Positions 1 through 5,812 of a stretch of DNA of 11,557 nucleotides are shown in pieces. Within the stretch, counting starts at the first letter, position 1. Every line of letters begins with the position of its first letter. The translations under genes and the position numbers were made by a program. This DNA is from JANQRV01 sp964533785 (GTDB taxonomy: Bacteria > Bacteroidota > Bacteroidia > Chitinophagales > Saprospiraceae): NCBI GenBank assembly GCA_964533785.1, contig CAZHNG010000221.1, positions 1-11,557 of the forward strand, in the 5' to 3' direction. The notes below the pieces were generated by a model. The model was not told the origin of the DNA and made no database searches. It saw only the letters and a program-made list of their open reading frames with translations.

Positions 1-29
1 CCTTGATTATCAATTAGTTAGAATTTTTT

Positions 30-64
30 GTCTAACTTCTAGAGTCTAGCGTCAATAGTCTAGA
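30..64. repeat. Degenerate heptanucleotide tandem repeat
   Basis: Five consecutive 7-base units sit in perfect register: GTCTAAC, TTCTAGA, GTCTAGC, GTCAATA, GTCTAGA (from 30, 37, 44, 51 and 58). The consensus is GTCTAGA. The preceding unit 16-22 (AGTTAGA) is a weaker match. The array lies in non-coding DNA just after the end of the PorP/SprF gene. It may continue outside the window to the left. The function is unknown; it could be a decayed simple repeat. Confidence 0.55.
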
Positions 65-84
65 TATCAACCTAAATATCTAGA
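59..84 (-). terminator. Inverted repeat at the end of the porP/sprF-like gene, weak terminator candidate
   Basis: A perfect 9-base inverted repeat, TCTAGATAT (59-67) and ATATCTAGA (76-84), is separated by an 8-base loop. It overlaps the minus-strand TAG stop codon at 80-82. A second small inverted repeat, GTTAGA (17-22) and TCTAAC (31-36), follows downstream, with a run of six A in its minus-strand loop. Neither stem is GC-rich and no T-run follows directly, so intrinsic termination is only a possibility. RNA 3'-end protection is an alternative. Confidence 0.3.
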
Positions 85-1138
85 AAAAATCATAACAGTC
101 AAACTTCTTTTCCTTTTTCCACGGCAGTTGGAAAGGTGTGATTCTCCCATCATTCTGTAATTCTCCGATTTGATAGATCAATGAGATTTCCGGACCGCCT
201 CTTCCATTACTTGCCCTGTTAAGAGAAGAAATATTAGCATCGTAGGAAAAGGTTAGGTTGAAACGATCCCAATTGAAACGTGCGGCAATGACGATGGCAT
301 CAATCGAAAACTGTTCTTCTAGTTTGAGCGTGCGCACCCAGATACCGGGCATAAAAGCCCTCATCGCCGTATGGCGTTCGTCCGTTTTGGGGGAATAGCT
401 CAAAAAGGAACCAAGCGTCATTTGTTGAAACGGTCCCTGCTTCATATATATGGCATTCGGCAAAAGCTTTAACCGGTCATTGATATTGAAATTGGCGCCA
501 CCGTGAGCTACAAAACGGCGGTACAATTGATTTTCAGGATCTTCTTCATCAAAAAATGAAAAAATTGGACTGTTGATATGGTAAAGCGAAAGCCCTCCGT
601 ATACGAATTGATCTTCTTGAATTTTCCGCATCCATAATACCCCAAGAGAAACATCAAAATAATTAGTTTGAGGACTAATGAGGTTGACCTCTTCGTCGAA
701 AGCAACGATGTTATTTGGATCGAAATGGCTGTTGACCCAGCCCGTTTGCATACCGACGGAGATGGTGTGTCCCTGTTTATTGTTCAAACTGCGGATCATA
801 GAAAAAGAAGCAAGGTAAGAGGTTGATGAAAAATTCAGGTCGCCCGCTACGTCATTGATCACCTGAAATCCAACGCCAAGGCTGCTGTTTCTATCCAGGT
901 CGATCAGATCGGCGTCGATGGAAAGTAATGCTGTACGGTAATCAGCCGTCACTGCTTGCCACTGCCGCCGGTAATTAACGATAGCCCTCGCGGTACCTTC
1001 GACTACTCCGGTGAGTGCCGGATTAATGGTTAAGGGAGAACTGTGGAGATGGGAAGTGTGGATATCCTGGGCCATTGCCATTTGGATTAGAAAGCTTATA
1101 GGGAGAATGGGAAGTAGAAGTTTTTTCATAATAAACAT
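80..1138 (-). CDS. PorP/SprF-family T9SS outer-membrane protein
   Basis: This is a 352-residue member of the PorP/SprF family, predicted outer-membrane beta-barrel proteins of the type IX secretion system. Family members such as SprF of gliding bacteria are needed to export or anchor a specific type B cargo. Visible hallmarks are an N-terminal signal peptide (roughly residues 1-24, ending AMAQ), the family-typical NPALTG motif (39-44) and the YRRQW motif (56-60). After these come alternating amphipathic strands with many aromatic girdle residues. The length is normal for the family. The start could be the ATG at 1138 or the second ATG at 1129 (MKKLLL...). The latter gives a more standard signal peptide, and no Shine-Dalgarno sequence decides between them. 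The gene starts 29 bases after the stop of the 1370-residue type B protein on the same strand, so the two are probably co-transcribed and act together. The family assignment is firm; the partner assignment is inferred from adjacency. Confidence 0.93.
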   Translation of the reverse strand: MFIMKKLLLPILPISFLIQMAMAQDIHTSHLHSSPLTINPALTGVVEGTARAIVNYRRQWQAVTADYRTALLSIDADLIDLDRNSSLGVGFQVINDVAGDLNFSSTSYLASFSMIRSLNNKQGHTISVGMQTGWVNSHFDPNNIVAFDEEVNLISPQTNYFDVSLGVLWMRKIQEDQFVYGGLSLYHINSPIFSFFDEEDPENQLYRRFVAHGGANFNINDRLKLLPNAIYMKQGPFQQMTLGSFLSYSPKTDERHTAMRAFMPGIWVRTLKLEEQFSIDAIVIAARFNWDRFNLTFSYDANISSLNRASNGRGGPEISLIYQIGELQNDGRITPFQLPWKKEKKFDCYDFF

Positions 1139-1167
1139 TTCTTGGTTAACAATAAGGGGAAAGCGGG

Positions 1168-4100
1168 CTAACGGATTACGGTAAGGTTGCCCATGTACTT
1201 AAATGGCTTTTTATTGGGGCAAAGGCCTTCTATGAGTACGGCGTAAACGTCCCCATTACGAGCAAGTTTACCTTTGTAATAGCCATCCCAATTCTGGTTG
1301 GGGTCACTGGTATGGAAAACCATTTCTCCCCACCGGTTATATAAATCCATGTATTTCAACTCTGTACCGGGCTCAAATTTCACCCGAAATACGTCATTAT
1401 TCCCATCTCCGTTTGGAGAGATCACATTGGGAACGATCACAGCATTATCCGGACAATCCGAACGGACAGTGATGATAATGGTATCCTCCGCAGCGCATCC
1501 CAATTCGTTGGTCAAGGTCAAGGTGACCGTTACCGTCTCCTCGGGAGTGAGGGGAAGCTCAAGCGGACAAGGGGTAGCGCAATCAACCGGTATACCATTG
1601 ATCTTCCATTCGATAGTTCCGTCAAAAAAGTATCTTACCTTTGGTTGCAGCAATATGGTTTCCCCGAACAGGATCTCAATATCCTCTCCGAACTCTATTT
1701 CCGGTATTTCGAATACTTCCACCCGAACCGTAGCTTCTAAGACTCTTCCCTTACAACCGGTGGTCGTCACCCGGTAATCAGTCGTTTTTACAGGAGAGGC
1801 TAATGGATCAGGACAAAGTGTGCAACTCAGCCCTTCGGCGGGAAACCACTCGTAAGAATCAGCGCCTTCGGCCAGTAATTGAATAGAATCGCCCATACAG
1901 ATCGGTCCGCCGATCGCTGTGAGGCCTGTGGATGGCAGTATCTTTACATCGATGAAGGTGATGCTATCGCAGCCGATCTCATTTTGGTCGAATTGGGTGT
2001 ATTCACCAGGCTCCGTAATCAGCTCACCACTGATAAAAAGTGGATCACCCTCGCAAATAGTTGTATCAACAAAAGCATAAGAAATGGGCTCCACCTTTAG
2101 ATTGAGCGTTCTGGTACTATCACAACCCGTCATGGTGTTGTATTTCTTTTGGTAGATACCGGTTTGGTTGTAAAATGTACCTTCGAAGAAATAGGAATCT
2201 CCTTCACAGATGGTCATATTCGTGACTGTATCATAGGTATTGTAAACGTTAAGCGCATAGTTCACGATACTGTCGCAACCGTTGGTAGCGGGCAAAACGC
2301 CTGTGTAAACGCCTGATTCCGAATAAAGGTTATCACCGACTACCAGGAGGTCTCCTTCGCAAATTTCGTAGGTAATGAAAGTGGTGTTAGGCGCTAACTT
2401 TTCCAGGGTCAGATTGACGGTACTATCACAACCATTAGGCCCCATAAAAACAAAAGGGTAAGTGCCTTCTTCTCTCAATCGTTGGCCATTGTAGAAATAG
2501 GAAGACTCACTGCAAATAACAACAGTGAGGTCCAGACTTGCTTTTTCAAATTGTCTTAGCTCTAATTCCACAATACTGTCACAGCCATGAACAGAAGTTA
2601 GCGTATCCAGGTAAACCCCCGGTTCACTCAACACACTTCCGTTAAAATTAAACACTTCGCCTTCGCAAAAGCTGGCGGATGTTTTGGTGAACTCAATAGG
2701 GTGAACAATCAGTTCCAAATTAATAATACTATCACATCCGCTAACGTCGCTGTATACTTGTTGAAAAACACCAGACTCTGAAAAGCTCTTCTCTCCGAAC
2801 TGGTAGGTTTCCCCCTCGCATATCTCTCTTGTGACGGTGCTGACTGGAGGAGAAACGATTTCAATAGTAATCTGAATGGTGCTATCGCAACCATGTTGTG
2901 TTGGAAGTACTTCGGAAAAGGTGCCTTCCTGGTCGTAAAAATTCCCATTCAATTCATAAACATCTCCCTCGCAAAGTAAAACATCAATGGGAGTGACCTT
3001 TTTGGGAAAAACATCCAGGATCAAGGTCACAACACTGTCACAGCCGTTCCGGAGTGAAACCAAAGTATCTTTATACACCCCTGAAGTGTTCAGTAGCTGA
3101 TCATTGAAAAGGAAGATCTCATCTTCGCAAATAGCTACGTACTCAGCACCTTCGCTGTGTTCTAAAACCGCAAGGTTCAGAATGATCAAACTGTCGCAGC
3201 CCTGTTGGTTCTTAGTGTTGTAACGGTAGGTGCCTGATTTTTGATACGCTTCATTACCCAGCAAATAGGATTCGCCTTCGCAAATTTCAACATCAAGGGT
3301 CTGGACATCATTTTCCCCAAGTGTTCTCTCCAAAAGCGTCATGTTATTCGTGTAGTCACATTCTTCAATATCATTGAAAGGAAAACTTCCCCCCTTTTTG
3401 ACGTCGTCCAAAATATAGGGCAGGGCTTGTTCTCCATCATCGTTGACGACGGCGAAGATCTCCACATCGTCAGTTGGAGGGGAGAAATAACCGGTGCTGA
3501 TCAGCAAACAATCTCCTACATCCAGGCTTTGGTTGGTTGTAGTTTGGTAAAAAGGAGTACTAGCCTCGACAGTCGGATCTTTCCAGTAAAGGGTAACCGG
3601 AACATTTGCAGGCAACCCTTCGGCCCCCTGGTTACAGATCTCCATTTCTAAGGACAGTTGTTTCCTGCAATTGTCGTTGAAGGCGATAATGTCAATGGTT
3701 GCATCGGGAACGGCCAGAAATAATGTGTCGGATTTAGGGTTCAGGTTAACTTGTGCCAGAAAGTTATTATGGATGGTGTAATTTTCAATTGGAATGGCCG
3801 GAATGGTTCCGTCCTGATTTACACAGGTTAGGTTGAATGCCTGGGTGTTCCATACTTTTGAAGCATTCCCCCAGGGCAATGAACCAGATTCATAGATACT
3901 GATACCTCCGATGCAAGAAGCGACGATCTCTGCTTCATTGTCATTGTCAATATCTCCGATAGTCGGATATTCCATACCGGTGAAACTTTCACAAGAATTA
4001 TCGCCGGAATCCAATAAAACTTTCGGTCCGCTGGGATAGCCGTTGGTTGGTACGCCAGTACCCAGCCCGCTAAAGATCCTGACCTGCGTTTCATCCCGAT

Positions 4101-5280
4101 AAACAATTTCGTAGGAACCGTTGCCGTCGAAGTCAAAGGAAGTGAGCTGCGTATGACCAGATTCATCAGAGGTTTCATCCAGCCAGATGATATTTCCTAA
4201 ATCACCGGTAGTTACGATGTCATCGACGGCAAATACCTTTTGCAGACAGGTCATCACCATCTCCGGATACTCGTCTTTATCCATATTGGCAATGTTGACC
4301 CTACTGCCAAGGGTGCCGGGGTAATCCCAGATGCGGTTACCCAGCAATTCGTTGGTTTGCATATCCCAGATAAGGGCCTGTCCTACTTCGTCCCATTGTG
4401 AAATTACCGCGTCAACATCACCGTCCATGTCCATATCTGCAATAGAAACATTAGCAACGGGGCCCCAACCGATTTCAGGTTGTTCGCGGACGAGTACCCA
4501 GCGCTCCTGTATAAAGTCATATCGATAAAGGTGTGTTCCGTGAATCAGCTCTACATTTCCCTGTCCTTCCGGAGCCTCCCCTGGATCCGCATCGGCAGTA
4601 AAGGCGAATAAACCTTTGCCTTCGGTATCAAGCAGGGGCAATTCGCCGGGATAAACATACCCGGTGACACCATTAACCATAAAACCAATGTTGGGAATAA
4701 TTTCAGCCTGGCCGTTTTGATCCATATCCCAAATATCCATGTGTGCTCTTTCCGCGGTGGAAACACCATCACGCGTTTCCCATATCATGACCATTCGATT
4801 GGTGGCCGGGTCGTATTCCCAGCGTTGTATTCTGGTGTCTACCGTAATGAAAACGTCTACGAAACCATTTCGGTCTACATCACCGATCACCGTACCCCCG
4901 TCTTTCAATTGAATATCACCATTAACTTCTACAAGTTGTTCTATCGCACAATTGTTGGGGTTTATAATAGCAAATCCATTAGGAGAGTGCTCGAGAGTCA
5001 CTACGATCTCCGTGCTACCGTCCCCATCAATATCTGCAAACAAAGGCAAAGCGTACGTGACGATACCGTTCCTGAGAAACTGACATTTTAACGTGGGGAC
5101 AAAATCAAAATCAAATTCTTTTACCAGTGCTTTTGTGCATTCGGCCGTATCGTTTAATGGAATCGAGGGTTGTGAAACCGATTGTTTGCGGTCAATTGGT
5201 TTCACTACAGTTATCGCAAATATTCCTGGTAGAATAAGTAACAGCACACTTGATAAAGATATAGGTGTCGATGTACTCAT
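1168..5280 (-). CDS. Giant secreted repeat protein with FG-GAP-like propeller and T9SS type B (CHU_C) sorting domain
   Basis: This is a 1370-residue predicted cell-surface protein. Residues 1-25 form a hydrophobic signal sequence. Residues about 65-470 contain at least seven FG-GAP/VCBS-like blades with acidic DxDxDG-type loops that could bind calcium: DIDGDG at 83, DVDRNG at 134, DMDQNG at 185, DMDMDG at 282, NMDKDE at 332, DFDGNG at 382 and DIDNDN at 443. Residues about 522-645 resemble a CARDB-type adhesion fold. Residues 659-1116 are nine near-identical-length repeats (separate entry). Residues about 1120-1275 look PKD/Ig-like. Residues 1281-1370 are the CHU_C/type B sorting domain, with the hallmark SPNGDGNNDVF and YNRWGE stretches and a tyrosine/asparagine-rich end. 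The likely role is adhesion or surface scaffolding after T9SS export; no catalytic residues are recognisable. The stop lies 29 bases before the PorP/SprF gene, its probable export partner. The start ATG at 5280 is supported by the signal peptide. Confidence 0.93.
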   Translation of the reverse strand: MSTSTPISLSSVLLLILPGIFAITVVKPIDRKQSVSQPSIPLNDTAECTKALVKEFDFDFVPTLKCQFLRNGIVTYALPLFADIDGDGSTEIVVTLEHSPNGFAIINPNNCAIEQLVEVNGDIQLKDGGTVIGDVDRNGFVDVFITVDTRIQRWEYDPATNRMVMIWETRDGVSTAERAHMDIWDMDQNGQAEIIPNIGFMVNGVTGYVYPGELPLLDTEGKGLFAFTADADPGEAPEGQGNVELIHGTHLYRYDFIQERWVLVREQPEIGWGPVANVSIADMDMDGDVDAVISQWDEVGQALIWDMQTNELLGNRIWDYPGTLGSRVNIANMDKDEYPEMVMTCLQKVFAVDDIVTTGDLGNIIWLDETSDESGHTQLTSFDFDGNGSYEIVYRDETQVRIFSGLGTGVPTNGYPSGPKVLLDSGDNSCESFTGMEYPTIGDIDNDNEAEIVASCIGGISIYESGSLPWGNASKVWNTQAFNLTCVNQDGTIPAIPIENYTIHNNFLAQVNLNPKSDTLFLAVPDATIDIIAFNDNCRKQLSLEMEICNQGAEGLPANVPVTLYWKDPTVEASTPFYQTTTNQSLDVGDCLLISTGYFSPPTDDVEIFAVVNDDGEQALPYILDDVKKGGSFPFNDIEECDYTNNMTLLERTLGENDVQTLDVEICEGESYLLGNEAYQKSGTYRYNTKNQQGCDSLIILNLAVLEHSEGAEYVAICEDEIFLFNDQLLNTSGVYKDTLVSLRNGCDSVVTLILDVFPKKVTPIDVLLCEGDVYELNGNFYDQEGTFSEVLPTQHGCDSTIQITIEIVSPPVSTVTREICEGETYQFGEKSFSESGVFQQVYSDVSGCDSIINLELIVHPIEFTKTSASFCEGEVFNFNGSVLSEPGVYLDTLTSVHGCDSIVELELRQFEKASLDLTVVICSESSYFYNGQRLREEGTYPFVFMGPNGCDSTVNLTLEKLAPNTTFITYEICEGDLLVVGDNLYSESGVYTGVLPATNGCDSIVNYALNVYNTYDTVTNMTICEGDSYFFEGTFYNQTGIYQKKYNTMTGCDSTRTLNLKVEPISYAFVDTTICEGDPLFISGELITEPGEYTQFDQNEIGCDSITFIDVKILPSTGLTAIGGPICMGDSIQLLAEGADSYEWFPAEGLSCTLCPDPLASPVKTTDYRVTTTGCKGRVLEATVRVEVFEIPEIEFGEDIEILFGETILLQPKVRYFFDGTIEWKINGIPVDCATPCPLELPLTPEETVTVTLTLTNELGCAAEDTIIITVRSDCPDNAVIVPNVISPNGDGNNDVFRVKFEPGTELKYMDLYNRWGEMVFHTSDPNQNWDGYYKGKLARNGDVYAVLIEGLCPNKKPFKYMGNLTVIR
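1933..3306 (-). repeat. Nine tandem 51-residue GCDS repeats inside the type B surface protein
   Basis: Residues 659-1116 of the 1370-residue protein contain nine tandem units. Each has an early cysteine, usually as CEG (residues 667, 718, 770, 821, 872, 923, 974, 1025, 1076), a central Gly-x-Tyr/Phe turn, and a GCDS tetrapeptide starting at 694, 746, 797, 848, 899, 950, 1001, 1052 and 1103. The period is exactly 51 residues except for a single extra residue in unit 2. The two cysteines are 28 residues apart in eight units and 29 in one, which suggests an intra-repeat disulphide. Unit 6 has CSE instead of CEG. The DNA of the units has diverged much more than the protein spacing, so this is an old array under selection rather than a recent expansion. 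The units are probably stacked beta-sandwich or beta-hairpin modules forming a stalk. Confidence 0.9.
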
Positions 5281-5452
5281 TGTCGCTACTATTCAATTTT
5301 TCGGCTGAGCTGAAAGGCAATGGTTTCTTGGAAACGCACTTTTTGAATAACCATTGAACTTTACTGCTCAAGTAATAGAATTCGGGATTAGCAAGTAGTC
5401 AATAATTCTACAAACAGCGAAAATTATCCACTACTCCGATTGTAACCTAAAA

Positions 5453-5488
5453 ATGTCATTGCTGCGGGGGGAGGAGGAACGATGACAT
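5453..5488. other. Hairpin with purine G-rich loop (C-rich on the minus-strand RNA)
   Basis: ATGTCAT (5453-5459) pairs perfectly with ATGACAT (5482-5488). The stem extends inward by a T-G wobble (5460/5481) and a G-C pair (5461/5480), giving a 9-base-pair stem. The 18-base loop (5462-5479) contains GGGGGGAGGAGG. Read on the plus strand, the loop exposes a perfect AGGAGG and the stem contains an ATG (5482-5484). Read as the leader of the minus-strand 1370-residue gene, the loop exposes CCUCCUCCCCCC, which is complementary to ribosome-binding purine tracts. The pairing is visible directly; any regulatory role is inferred. Confidence 0.45.
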
Positions 5489-5598
5489 CAGGTCAAATCA
5501 CATTGATACCTGTGGTTCTAGCGTTTTTCTTAAAAAGGAATTTACCTATGTTCATGGAGAGGATCACTATCATCAAAGCGGGGCATAGAAACTTCTGA
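5482..5598 (+). CDS. Possible 38-residue small protein with strong ribosome binding site
   Basis: An ATG at 5482 opens a 38-codon frame ending in TGA at 5596-5598. It is preceded 4 bases upstream by a perfect AGGAGG (5472-5477), and GGAGG at 5470-5474 gives a 7-base spacing. The peptide starts MTSGQITLIP, has a short hydrophobic stretch (about residues 6-17) and then a basic, Met-rich tail. It is too short for a standard membrane helix and matches no family I recognise. No plus-strand promoter is evident. An open frame this short is expected by chance, and Bacteroidota genes seldom rely on Shine-Dalgarno sequences, so this is speculative. The G-rich tract may instead serve the hairpin described separately. 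Confidence 0.15.
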   Translation: MTSGQITLIPVVLAFFLKRNLPMFMERITIIKAGHRNF

Positions 5599-5641
5599 TT
5601 GTAAGAAGGTAATAGAATGATTTTTCCCTAATCTTTTGCTA

Positions 5642-5675
5642 CAAAACTAAAAATTTTTTAGCATCCATGCCTCAA
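5642..5675 (-). promoter_or_regulatory. Candidate Bacteroidota-type promoter for the 1370-residue gene and porP/sprF
   Basis: On the minus strand TAGTTTTG (5642-5649) matches the Bacteroidota -7 consensus TAnnTTTG exactly. A TTG (5673-5675), inside TTTTTGA, lies 23 bases upstream, at the long end of the usual spacing for the -33 element. It faces the gene starting at 5280, so transcripts would have a leader of roughly 350 bases that includes the hairpin at 5453-5488. The -7 box overlaps a 15-base palindrome, CTAAAAA-T-TTTTTAG (5647-5661), which could be an operator or simply AT-rich DNA. Confidence 0.35.
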
Positions 5676-5725
5676 AAATGAGATTAAATTGTAGTTAAAA
5701 ATACAAAGCCTCTGATAAGGTCATG

Positions 5726-5758
5726 TATTACAAACCGTAATAACGGTACAAAAAGTAC
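5726..5758. repeat. Overlapping short inverted repeats downstream of the 856-residue gene
   Basis: Three perfect inverted repeats share bases: TATTAC (5726-5731) with GTAATA (5737-5742), ACCGT (5734-5738) with ACGGT (5743-5747), and GTAC (5746-5749) with GTAC (5755-5758). The first two are mutually exclusive foldings. The cluster lies 55-87 bases past the minus-strand stop of the 856-residue protein. The stems are short and AT-rich, so terminator or operator function is uncertain. Confidence 0.25.
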
Positions 5759-5812
5759 AATAATCGTGCCTTGTTGTTATGCTAGAATAGCAATGTTAAA
5801 CATCTATCTGAT

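Larger units (their letters stand above)
5281..5812. other. 530-base intergenic region between two minus-strand operons
   Basis: No long gene is present here. The stretch is AT-rich apart from one sharp G-rich tract at 5466-5477. It holds, from left to right on the plus strand: an imperfect 17-base palindrome at 5299-5315 just upstream of the 1370-residue gene, a G-loop hairpin (5453-5488), a possible 38-codon plus-strand ORF (5482-5598), a candidate minus-strand promoter (5642-5675) and a cluster of overlapping short inverted repeats (5726-5758). A weak 5-base stem, TGCTA/TAGCA (5780-5792), lies just past the stop of the 856-residue gene. It has no T-run, so no convincing terminator for that gene was found. 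Confidence 0.6.

Noticed and set aside
1933..3306. Regular 153-base periodicity considered as CRISPR or DNA tandem repeat
   Set aside because: The period is 51 codons in frame, the units are conserved only at the protein level, and there are no identical short repeats with spacers.
3828..4178. Minus-strand 116-codon frame inside the 1370-residue gene
   Set aside because: It lies wholly within the clear FG-GAP coding frame on the same strand in another phase, and its translation has no domain, signal or repeat pattern.
5466..5477. G-quadruplex in GGGGGGAGGAGG
   Set aside because: Only one long G run and two GG pairs are present. A stable three-layer quadruplex cannot form, so the hairpin is the better explanation.
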